Assembly (NCBI GenBank): GCA_034440395.1
Contig: JAWXBW010000056.1
Coordinates: forward strand, 1 to 31,656
Direction of reading: 5' to 3'
Source: JAAUTS01 sp034440395
GTDB taxonomy: Bacteria > Verrucomicrobiota > Verrucomicrobiia > Methylacidiphilales > JAAUTS01
Length of the DNA: 31,656 nt
Shown: positions 15,547 to 22,993 of the stretch, one piece after another
Layout: every line of letters starts with the position of its first letter
Position numbering within the stretch: position 1 is the stretch's first letter
The notes under the pieces: model-generated
Told to the model about the DNA's origin: nothing
Database searches by the model: none
The model's input: the letters and a program-made list of their open reading frames with translations, nothing else
Translations under genes and position numbers: made by a program

Positions 15547-15918
15547 TTAAGAGTAACGAACATCTTTACCTGGCTCCATTTCAAAGTGGAACGTGGTTAA
15601 CAAATCGACATGTGCATCTAGTGTTTGTTGCTTAAATTTGATCCAGATGGCATTATCGTGGGCAATATGTAGCTTGTGCATGTTTTCATAATCCATGGAA
15701 AAAAACATGTCGTACGAACTGCTCGTAGCATCGACACGTTTTCCTTGGCGTAATTTAAGGTCGAAGCTGTTATTCGTGGAATCGATATTTTTACCGCAGC
15801 GTAGATTTAGAACCTCGGGAATTTTAAGCAGGCGAATGCGTATTTCCACCATGATATCCTCCACCATTTCTGGGGTGATCGTCGATTTTAGTTTTAATAA
15901 AGTTATGTGGTGCACCAT
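15547..15918 (-). CDS. Dabb-type (stress-responsive A/B barrel) domain protein
   Basis: A 123-residue protein with the ferredoxin-like dimeric alpha/beta-barrel pattern of PF07876: it starts MVHHITLLKLKSTITPEMVEDI, has a central NLRCGKNIDS strand, then SSYDMFFSMDYENMHKLHIAHDNAIWI and a short C-terminal strand. Family members are small cytosolic proteins of mostly unknown function, some enzymatic. The middle (about residues 45-68) holds two similar stretches (NIDSTNNSFDL and RVDATSSSYDM), perhaps a small local duplication. It is upstream of and co-directional with the TlpA-like gene, and divergent from the bactofilin gene across 286 bp in which I see no further gene. Confidence 0.8.
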   Translation of the reverse strand: MVHHITLLKLKSTITPEMVEDIMVEIRIRLLKIPEVLNLRCGKNIDSTNNSFDLKLRQGKRVDATSSSYDMFFSMDYENMHKLHIAHDNAIWIKFKQQTLDAHVDLLTTFHFEMEPGKDVRYS

Positions 15919-16204
15919 AGGTAAATCCCAAAGAAGGGTCTATAACAGACGCCAGCAGCCCATGTGTCAAGTTTCCATGCATTTCTGCACGACAGAAAAC
16001 TCTAGTTCCCCCCTACGCCTAGATCAACACGGGAGAAACGCCCGATGACACTAGACCTGTTTTTTTTCAGAATTTATAAGTTCCTTCTGGACATTCGTGT
16101 GGAGACGCAATTCAATCAAGGTGCGCTGCTTAACCATGGAACAAATCTGATAATCCATCAGATAGAAATCCATCACTAACTCAGTAGCTAACACAAAAAA
16201 ATTT

Positions 16205-16624
16205 ATGGAACTTGTAAAAACAACGAAACCCAATGGCTCTGGCGCCATTCTTTCCGAAGACGTCGAATTTAAAGGCACGCTCTCTTTCAGCTCACGTTTA
16301 GAATTAAACGGCCGCTTTGAAGGTGAAATCATCGCAGACGGCCCTCTTGTCATCGGCGACAATGCCGTAGTTAAAGCAGACATCACGAGTGACTCCTCCA
16401 TTCTGATTCGCGGCAAAGTTCAAGGCAACATCGAGTCTAAAGATAAAGTAGAAGTCGCTAGTAACGCCCAACTTTTTGGAGATGTGCGTTGCCCTAAATT
16501 TAGCTTAGCTGAAGGCGCTGTCTTTGTTGGTAAGTCTGATACCTTAGGCGACAAACCTACCACGGACTTCTCAAATATTTTCTCACGCTTAAATAAAATC
16601 GTTACTAAGACACCTAAAATTTAA
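16205..16624 (+). CDS. Bactofilin
   Basis: A 139-residue bactofilin (DUF583/PF04519), a self-assembling beta-helical cytoskeletal protein. The core has repeated short strands: SGAILSEDVEFKGTLSFSS, LELNGRFEGEIIADGPLVIG, AVVKADITSDSSILIRGKVQ, GNIESKDKVEVASNAQLFGD and VRCPKFSLAEGAVFVG. A short C-terminal tail follows (about 110-139, TDFSNIFSRLNKIVTKTPKI). Bactofilins form filaments at the inner membrane face that organise cell shape, peptidoglycan synthesis or polar structures. The length is typical. There is no Shine-Dalgarno before the ATG, and no M23 peptidase neighbour, which often accompanies bactofilins. It appears monocistronic. Confidence 0.95.
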   Translation: MELVKTTKPNGSGAILSEDVEFKGTLSFSSRLELNGRFEGEIIADGPLVIGDNAVVKADITSDSSILIRGKVQGNIESKDKVEVASNAQLFGDVRCPKFSLAEGAVFVGKSDTLGDKPTTDFSNIFSRLNKIVTKTPKI

Positions 16625-16683
16625 ACCCTCTTCTCAAGGCGCGCGTTATTGAGCTTAGTGGTTAATCCGCAGGTTAGTGCCGT

Positions 16684-16938
16684 CTAGTATTTTTTCACAA
16701 AACGTTCGCCCTTTGATAACTTGCCACCTGTAGACCAGCTTATTCCTTTGTAATTAGACCGGAAGCCCTCACTAATGTTACGTGGGGCACTGCCTTTACC
16801 ATTTTGCACCGTAGTGCTAGTGCTAGAGCTGGCTGTTGTTTTTTCTGTCTTGGCAGCAGGCACTGCGGCAGGTGCGGCGGCGGGCGCAGGGGTGGCGGCG
16901 GCGGGCTTACTTGCTCCGCTAGTTTTATTTTCACTCAT
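16684..16938 (-). CDS. Small Ala/Pro-rich protein of unknown function
   Basis: An 84-residue protein. The first 45 residues are low-complexity (Ala, Pro, Lys, Thr, Ser). The C-terminal 38 residues (GKGSAPRNISEGFRSNYKGISW then GGKLSKGERFVKKY) are of normal composition, basic, and look like the conserved part. No domain recognised. The tail resembles short basic proteins with a P-R-N...F-R-x-N-Y-x-x-I-x-W pattern that I have seen in other bacteria, but I cannot name the family. It is convergent with the bactofilin gene and divergent from clpB. Another frame over the same bases is also open, but its composition is less protein-like. Confidence 0.6.
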   Translation of the reverse strand: MSENKTSGASKPAAATPAPAAAPAAVPAAKTEKTTASSSTSTTVQNGKGSAPRNISEGFRSNYKGISWSTGGKLSKGERFVKKY

Positions 16939-17077
16939 ATCGTTAAAAGGATTATTTTCTTAAGCTTTACCCAAATAACATAGTCACGGTAAAAATCATG
17001 CCAAGTCTTTATCTAACTCAAATCCGCAAAGCAATTTTGTCACACTTCTGGCCTTGATTCTTAGAAAGTGAGTCATC

Positions 17078-17107
17078 TTGACCGCTTACCTTTCACTGAG
17101 ATTTTAT
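17078..17107 (+). promoter_or_regulatory. Possible clpB promoter
   Basis: TTGACC (17078-17083) and TTTTAT (17102-17107) with an 18-bp spacer, about 110 bp upstream of the clpB ATG. The -35 box is the same hexamer as in the NlpC/P60 promoter. I saw no CIRCE (HrcA) inverted repeat in the 278 bp upstream of clpB. Confidence 0.35.
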
Positions 17108-17216
17108 GCGACCAAACAATTATTCTGCTTAGTGTCTTACTCCGAGTAGCTTAGCCGATGCAACCCCAAAGCAAGCCATTTACTAGCAATGGCACGGCTT
17201 GTGCGTAAGATACAGT

Positions 17217-19844
17217 ATGGATCTAAAAAACTTTACGGAAAAAGCGCAACAAGCTTTAAGCGATGCTCAGCAACTGGCCGCTAAGCTTGGGCACCAAAGT
17301 CAAGATACGGAACATCTTCTTTTATCCTTGCTTCATCAAGAAAAAGGCTTGATTCCGCGCCTCTTGGAAAAGTGCAATATCTCCCCCGATCTTCTCAGCT
17401 CCAAGCTGCAGCAGCACCTAGATAAAATTCCCCGCCTCTCTGGCTCTGGCGTGCAGCCAGGTAACGCCTACGTAACACAAAAGCTCAACACCCTTCTGGC
17501 TAAAGCTTCCGACGAGGCCAAGCGATTGAAAGATGAGTATGTTAGTGTCGAACATTTGTTACTACCGATGTTTGATGAAGATCCCAAAGTCGGCGTCGGC
17601 AAAATCTTTCAAGAACTAGGTTTTCGTAAAGATGATTTCCTAAAAGCTCTTACCGAAGTGCGCGGGAATCAGCGGGTAACCAGCAACAACCCCGAAGCCA
17701 CCTACGAAGCCTTAGAAAAATATGGGCGTGATCTCACACGCCTAGCACAACAAAACAAGCTCGACCCCGTCATAGGGCGTGACAATGAAATCCGTCGCTG
17801 TGTTCAAGTCCTTTCCCGCCGCACCAAAAATAATCCAGTTCTTATCGGTGAACCTGGCGTGGGAAAAACCGCCATCGTCGAAGGCCTAGCTCGCCGCATT
17901 GTTGCGGGAGATATTCCAGACAGTTTAAAAAATAAACGCATCGTATCGCTCGACCTCGGCTCCCTCATCGCAGGGGCGAAGTATCGCGGAGAATTTGAAG
18001 AACGCCTGAAAGCCGTGCTGCAAGAAATCACCCAAGCCGCTGGCCAAATCATTCTCTTTATTGATGAGATACACACCATGGTTGGGGCGGGTAAAGCCGA
18101 AGGAGCCATGGATGCAGGTAATATGTTAAAGCCCATGCTCGCCCGCGGTGAGCTGCATTGTATAGGAGCCACCACGTTAGATGAATATCGTAAATACATC
18201 GAAAAAGATGCCGCCTTAGAACGTCGTTTCCAGCCCGTCATGGTCAATGAACCTACGGTCGAAGATACTATCTCGATCTTACGTGGTTTGCGTGAACGCT
18301 ACGAACTGCACCACGGCGTGCGCATCCAAGACTCCGCCCTTGTCTCCGCCGCTGTGCTCTCACACCGCTACATCTCAGACCGTTTTTTACCAGATAAAGC
18401 AATCGACCTTGTGGATGAAGCAGCGGCCAAGCTCCGCACCGAAATTGAGTCCATGCCTGAGGAATTAGAAAAATTAGAACGCCGCGTCATGCAGTTAGAA
18501 ATTGAGCGCGAAGCCTTAAAGAAAGAATCCGATTCCGCCTCAAAAGATCGTTTGAAGACTTTAGAAAAAGAATTAAATAATCTTAAAGGCCAGCGTGATA
18601 CCTTAAAGGCACAGTGGCTGACGGAAAAAAGTAGTGTAGAAGAACTGCGCGTCATGCGCGCTGAGCTGGAGCAACTCCGCTACCAAGCTGAAGTGGCTCA
18701 ACGTAATTTAGAACTTTCTCGCGTCTCCGAACTGAACTACGGATTAATCCCAGCCTTGGAAACGAAACTTAAAAATGCGGAAGATGCACTAGTTCATAAG
18801 AATAAGAGCGGTGCGCCACAACTTTTAAAAGAAGAAGTAAATGCGGACGAGATCGCAGAGATCGTCTCACGCTGGACTGGAGTGCCCGTGTCGCGCTTGC
18901 TTGAAGGAGAAAAAGATAAGTTACTCCGACTAGATACAATCTTACATGAACGTGTGATCGGTCAGGATGAGGCCGTGCAAGCCGTAGCAGATTCCGTTAT
19001 CCGGGCGCGCTCCGGCTTAAAAGATCCCAAGAGACCGATCGGCTCCTTTATTTTTCTAGGTCCAACGGGTGTAGGTAAAACGGAACTAGCACGCGCCTTA
19101 GCATCTTCCCTTTTTGATTCGGAAGATAATATCGTGCGGGTTGATATGAGTGAATACATGGAGAAGCACTCCGTGGCTCGCTTGATCGGGGCTCCTCCAG
19201 GTTACGTTGGTTATGAAGAAGGCGGTCAGTTAACGGAAGCGGTGCGGCGTAAGCCTTACTCCGTCATTCTTTTTGACGAGATCGAGAAAGCGCATCCTGA
19301 TGTGTTTAACTTATTTTTACAAATTTTAGATGATGGTCGCCTCACGGATAGCCAAGGTAGAACCGTAGATTTTAAAAATAGTCTCATCATCATGACTTCA
19401 AATATAGCTAGTCATTTGTTAATCGAAAATGTGGGCGAAACCGGCACCATTGATGAGCATACGCGGAAGAATGTTTTAAGCGAGTTGCGCCAACATTTCC
19501 GCCCTGAGTTTTTAAATCGGGTGGATGACATTGTCCTGTTTAAACCGCTGACCTTACCTGAGATTGAACGCATCGTAGATCTACAGCTAGCGAGCATTCA
19601 ACTGCGCTTAGACGAGAAAAAGATACTTTTAGAACTCACGCCTGATGCCAAAGAGCACGTGGCACTGAATGGGTATGATCCCGTCTATGGGGCGCGACCC
19701 TTGAAGCGTTATTTACAAAAAGAAATTGAAACGGGCTTATCTCGAAAAATTCTTGCAGGAGACGTGCGAGATAATTCCCGCGTCGTGGTTAGCTTAAAAG
19801 ATAAAAAGTTGAGCTTTGAATCTTTCCCAAGGTTAACAGCCTAA
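17217..19844 (+). CDS. clpB: ATP-dependent chaperone ClpB
   Basis: The ClpB/Hsp104 disaggregase (875 residues from the chosen ATG), which pulls polypeptides out of aggregates together with DnaK. The N-terminal double Clp-N domain (MDLKNFTEKAQQALSDAQ and DEYVSVEHLLLPM) is followed by AAA-1, with GEPGVGKTA (Walker A Lys217) and ILFIDEIHTMVGAG. The coiled-coil middle domain, present in ClpB and short or absent in ClpA, spans about 415-530. AAA-2 has GPTGVGKTELA (Lys621) and VILFDEIEKAHPDVF, ending with the D2-small domain (YGARPLKRYLQKEIE). Length and domains are complete. A TTG six codons upstream is a less likely start. The stop overlaps the stop of the convergent kinase gene by 4 bp. Confidence 0.98.
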   Translation: MDLKNFTEKAQQALSDAQQLAAKLGHQSQDTEHLLLSLLHQEKGLIPRLLEKCNISPDLLSSKLQQHLDKIPRLSGSGVQPGNAYVTQKLNTLLAKASDEAKRLKDEYVSVEHLLLPMFDEDPKVGVGKIFQELGFRKDDFLKALTEVRGNQRVTSNNPEATYEALEKYGRDLTRLAQQNKLDPVIGRDNEIRRCVQVLSRRTKNNPVLIGEPGVGKTAIVEGLARRIVAGDIPDSLKNKRIVSLDLGSLIAGAKYRGEFEERLKAVLQEITQAAGQIILFIDEIHTMVGAGKAEGAMDAGNMLKPMLARGELHCIGATTLDEYRKYIEKDAALERRFQPVMVNEPTVEDTISILRGLRERYELHHGVRIQDSALVSAAVLSHRYISDRFLPDKAIDLVDEAAAKLRTEIESMPEELEKLERRVMQLEIEREALKKESDSASKDRLKTLEKELNNLKGQRDTLKAQWLTEKSSVEELRVMRAELEQLRYQAEVAQRNLELSRVSELNYGLIPALETKLKNAEDALVHKNKSGAPQLLKEEVNADEIAEIVSRWTGVPVSRLLEGEKDKLLRLDTILHERVIGQDEAVQAVADSVIRARSGLKDPKRPIGSFIFLGPTGVGKTELARALASSLFDSEDNIVRVDMSEYMEKHSVARLIGAPPGYVGYEEGGQLTEAVRRKPYSVILFDEIEKAHPDVFNLFLQILDDGRLTDSQGRTVDFKNSLIIMTSNIASHLLIENVGETGTIDEHTRKNVLSELRQHFRPEFLNRVDDIVLFKPLTLPEIERIVDLQLASIQLRLDEKKILLELTPDAKEHVALNGYDPVYGARPLKRYLQKEIETGLSRKILAGDVRDNSRVVVSLKDKKLSFESFPRLTA

Positions 19845-22030
19845 CCTAATGGTTGCTGTGGCACGAGCTGATTAAGTTTATTGTCATGAGCTTTAGCGCG
19901 ATCTTTTAACTCTTTTTCAATATCGGCTATGAGCTTATTTCTATAAGCACTGGCGTCAGCCTCTAATCTGCCAACGGTTCTACGCCAGTCGGACATTTGA
20001 TTATTGTAGTAGGCTTGATACGCTTTTTTGCGATTATCTTTTTCTACACTGCCTTTGATAAATCCTCCCAATAAGCCTACTCCTGCTCCGATTCCCGCGC
20101 CTAATCCAGCGCCGTCTCCACCGCCAGCAATGGCTCCCAATCCTGCGCCTGCTCCGGCTCCGATGCCTGTGCCAACTAGGGTGTTGGTGGCCATGCCGCC
20201 GTCCCCTGCCCTAGGGTTAAAAATAGGTTTGGCGGGGGCATTGACCATGATTTGTTGGCGGTAGCTGGCGGCATCTTGATCAGCTGCGTTGAGGCGGCTT
20301 TGTAGATCCTCTTCAAGGCGGCGCATCCGCTCCTCAGCTCCAGCCAGCTCTTCACTGGTTCGTAGAGCTTGGTTAAGAGTTTTAGAGGTGCGCAGATTGC
20401 GGTATTCAAAATTACTGTTTCGTTCAAAAGGTAGAGGCTCTGCATCTAACACTTTCCACGTAAGCCCTTCTTTGACCGCTTTACGCACGGTCCATGGCAC
20501 GGTTATTTTTTGTCCCGCTGGAATGGTGACGTCAGCCTGCGCGACTTTGTAAACGGAGCCGGCAGGAAGTGTTTCATCAAAAATTAAGTTGGAGGCTAGG
20601 CGTTTATAAATGGGGGTGGAGCGGGATGGTGCGGTGTAGTTTTCAACCGGGACGAGGGAAAGAGCGGTGTCTGCACTCAGTTCGAGATTATAGTTCACGG
20701 TGCTGCCGTCTAATCCGTGTTGTAATGCTGTGGGGGTGATGGAGATGAGGCGCATGCCTGGGGGAAGGCGCCGGTTCAAGCTGGAAATAACGGAGCCTGA
20801 AGAAGGCATATGAAAGAGTTTTTCTTTCAGAGATAGAGGTGCTGGTTTTACTGTCCAAGGAGGATCGGTTAAGCCTTGTTTGTTTTTTAGCCGGTCTAGT
20901 CCTTTTTTCCACGAGGCGTAGTCTGAGTCAAAACGGGCAGGAGTGAAAATTTCGTCATTCGTTTTAGAAGGCACCCCGATAACAAAAAGGCTCCCTAAAA
21001 TTCCTCCCACCAACAAAAAAAGGCAAAGTAGTATCAGTGCAGCGATTTTTAGAAAGCCAATAGGTGCGCGGCTATTTTCTTTTACAGGAAGAGGTTTTTG
21101 AACGGCAGCTAGGTCGATGGAAGGTTTGGGTAATTCTTTTTTCACCGCTGCCGTTGCGCTTGGAATCTTGGGGGGAAGTAGGATGGAGTTGAGGGCTTTT
21201 TCATCACCGTCTAAAAATTTGATGATGGCTCCAGCCGTAGTGGGACGATCTTCGGGGTTACGTTGAAGGAGGGCTTGTAAAAGTTTTACGGTAGAAGGAG
21301 AAAGGGGGACAGGCCATTCGGCTGGTATGGGTAATGCGCCTTCGAGATGTTGGCGGATGACAGTATCAACACTCCCTGAAGAATAGGGTGCCTTTCCGCA
21401 GAGTAGTTCGTAAAGGGTACAACCGAGGCTGTAGAGATCGGATTTAGCGGTAAGTGATTTACCCTGAATTTGCTCAGGACTCATATAGGCGGGCGTGCCG
21501 CTGGTGTTACGGGTCATGCGGGTCATGGAGTCTGACATGGCCACTGCTATTCCAAAGTCGGCTAACTTAGCCTCCCCATTGTTCGTGATCAGGATGTTGC
21601 TCGGCTTAATGTCGCGATGGATGATACCTTGCTCGTGAGCGTAATCTAAGGCTTGTGAAATTTGCCTAACCCAAGGCATGGCTTGATCCTCGGAAAAACG
21701 CATGTCGGTTTGCATGGCGCGGAGGTGGTTGACGTTTTTACCTGGAATAAATTCCATGGTAATGAAGACAGCATCCACCCCGATCGTAAAAAGCTCATAG
21801 AAACGAACGATGTGGGGGTGCCCTAGTTTACGGGCTCGGCGGACTTCGTCCTTAAGCTGGCGTAGGCAAATGGGGTCATTAGCAAACTCCGTTGCAAGCA
21901 TCTTGAGGGCGACGTCTTCTCTTAACTCACGATCAACGGCGCGCCAGACTTGGCCCATGCCGCCTTGTCCGATTTTTTCCACCAATTCAAAACGGTCTAA
22001 AAGAACGGAGCCTTGAGTATAAGCATTCAC
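19841..22030 (-). CDS. Transmembrane Hanks-type Ser/Thr kinase with glycine-zipper extracytoplasmic part
   Basis: A 729-residue kinase starting at GTG. The kinase domain spans about 14-275 with IGQGGMGQVWRA (P-loop), VALK (Lys43), IHRDIKPSN (Asp140), DFG (158-160) and GTPAYMSPEQ, so all catalytic residues are present. A linker leads to one membrane helix (about 325-352) and an extracytoplasmic region (355-600) of unknown fold. A coiled coil (about 560-600) follows, then a Gly/Ala run with glycine-zipper spacing (GAGAGAGLGAIAGGGDGAGL, about 620-655) and a charged helical tail. No PASTA repeats are present, unlike PknB-type kinases. It is the last gene of a three-gene operon, 32 bp after the FHA-cyclase gene. 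The FHA domain of that neighbour suggests a kinase-target relation. Confidence 0.95.
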   Translation of the reverse strand: MNAYTQGSVLLDRFELVEKIGQGGMGQVWRAVDRELREDVALKMLATEFANDPICLRQLKDEVRRARKLGHPHIVRFYELFTIGVDAVFITMEFIPGKNVNHLRAMQTDMRFSEDQAMPWVRQISQALDYAHEQGIIHRDIKPSNILITNNGEAKLADFGIAVAMSDSMTRMTRNTSGTPAYMSPEQIQGKSLTAKSDLYSLGCTLYELLCGKAPYSSGSVDTVIRQHLEGALPIPAEWPVPLSPSTVKLLQALLQRNPEDRPTTAGAIIKFLDGDEKALNSILLPPKIPSATAAVKKELPKPSIDLAAVQKPLPVKENSRAPIGFLKIAALILLCLFLLVGGILGSLFVIGVPSKTNDEIFTPARFDSDYASWKKGLDRLKNKQGLTDPPWTVKPAPLSLKEKLFHMPSSGSVISSLNRRLPPGMRLISITPTALQHGLDGSTVNYNLELSADTALSLVPVENYTAPSRSTPIYKRLASNLIFDETLPAGSVYKVAQADVTIPAGQKITVPWTVRKAVKEGLTWKVLDAEPLPFERNSNFEYRNLRTSKTLNQALRTSEELAGAEERMRRLEEDLQSRLNAADQDAASYRQQIMVNAPAKPIFNPRAGDGGMATNTLVGTGIGAGAGAGLGAIAGGGDGAGLGAGIGAGVGLLGGFIKGSVEKDNRKKAYQAYYNNQMSDWRRTVGRLEADASAYRNKLIADIEKELKDRAKAHDNKLNQLVPQQPLG

Positions 22031-22062
22031 GAATTGTGACGTTAAAGTTGACTACATTAAAA

Positions 22063-22974
22063 TCAAGCAGATTCCGGTGGCTTCCAAGAGAAAACCTCAA
22101 GGGGACTAGAGCGCCCTTTAACTAAATGAGAGCCGCAACTTTTAAACTGAGCGCACCCCGCAGGATCGAGCGCAACGGCCTCCGCACTGAGGAGGATGGA
22201 CTCATTGAGTTGGCGGGTTAGTCCCTCTAAACGGAAGGTGACGTTGACGGAATCTCCTAAAATGGTTTTCACCCCTGCGCTGACGGGGCTGAGCACGACA
22301 TTACCCGCATGCAGCCCAAGGCCAGCGGCAAGTTTTAAACCCGTGGGGGCAAGCAGCTCACGATGTTTTTGTTGTAACTCGTGACAAGCTTTCATTAAAT
22401 CGGCCGCGGACTTTAAGGCGGCGGTTAAGGAAGTTTCACTTGGAGTTAACCAGAAGGAGAGAACGGCATCACCAATAAATTTATCAATAACGGCTCCGTG
22501 TTGCAGCATCACTTCTTCACAACTACGATACCAGCCTCCGACAATTTGGGCTAATTGATCAGGCGGTAAACGCTCTGATAGGGTCGTGTATCCTTGGAGA
22601 TCGCTAACCAGCATAAGAGCTTTTTCATTACGTATCTCGCCTATGGTAGCGAGGGAGGCTTCATACGTGGGTGCTGCGAGCTGATCGGGAGGAGCTTGAT
22701 CAAACCGAAAATCAAAGCCGCAGATGCTGAGGATGTCGCTATTATGAAGGCGTTGAGTCGTTACGACGCGGCGACCATTTATGGAAGATCCATTAAAGCT
22801 ACCTAAGTCGGAAAACCAAAATTCATGCACATTCTGTTGACGGATGATGGCGTGCTGGCGAGAAACACGCTGGTCAGGTAAAAAAAAGGTACACGTTTCC
22901 TTACGACCAAAAAGTGCTACGGCTGGCAACTCCGTTTTTTTCCCTTCCTTAAGATGAGTAATAACCGCTGCCAC
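22063..22974 (-). CDS. FHA-domain class III adenylate/guanylate cyclase
   Basis: A 303-residue soluble protein starting at GTG. The FHA domain (about 18-92) keeps the phosphothreonine-binding residues: FGRK (Arg24), VSRQHA (Ser38, His41) and SFNGSSING (Asn61). The class III nucleotidyl cyclase domain (about 118-290) has both metal-binding Asp (Asp125 in LVSDLQGYT, Asp169 in KFIGDAVL). It also has the base-selecting Lys165 and Asp241 in GDSVN, and the transition-state Asn244 and Arg248. The Lys/Asp pair favours ATP, so cAMP is the likely product. No transmembrane segment. The FHA domain would let phosphorylated partners recruit or regulate the enzyme. It sits between the 633-residue protein gene (19 bp) and the Ser/Thr kinase gene (32 bp). 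Confidence 0.93.
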   Translation of the reverse strand: MAAVITHLKEGKKTELPAVALFGRKETCTFFLPDQRVSRQHAIIRQQNVHEFWFSDLGSFNGSSINGRRVVTTQRLHNSDILSICGFDFRFDQAPPDQLAAPTYEASLATIGEIRNEKALMLVSDLQGYTTLSERLPPDQLAQIVGGWYRSCEEVMLQHGAVIDKFIGDAVLSFWLTPSETSLTAALKSAADLMKACHELQQKHRELLAPTGLKLAAGLGLHAGNVVLSPVSAGVKTILGDSVNVTFRLEGLTRQLNESILLSAEAVALDPAGCAQFKSCGSHLVKGRSSPLEVFSWKPPESA

Positions 22975-22993
22975 AGATTTTCTGAATAAATGT

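Noticed and set aside
16051..16416. 121-codon minus-strand frame overlapping the bactofilin start; its last ~40 codons lie in intergenic DNA
   Set aside because: Two thirds is antisense to bactofilin. The short remainder (from an ATG near 16172) is amphipathic but has no independent support.
16939..17216. CIRCE or sigma-32-type heat-shock element before clpB
   Set aside because: No TTAGCACTC-N9-GAGTGCTAA inverted repeat or convincing heat-shock promoter was found; only a vegetative-like promoter.
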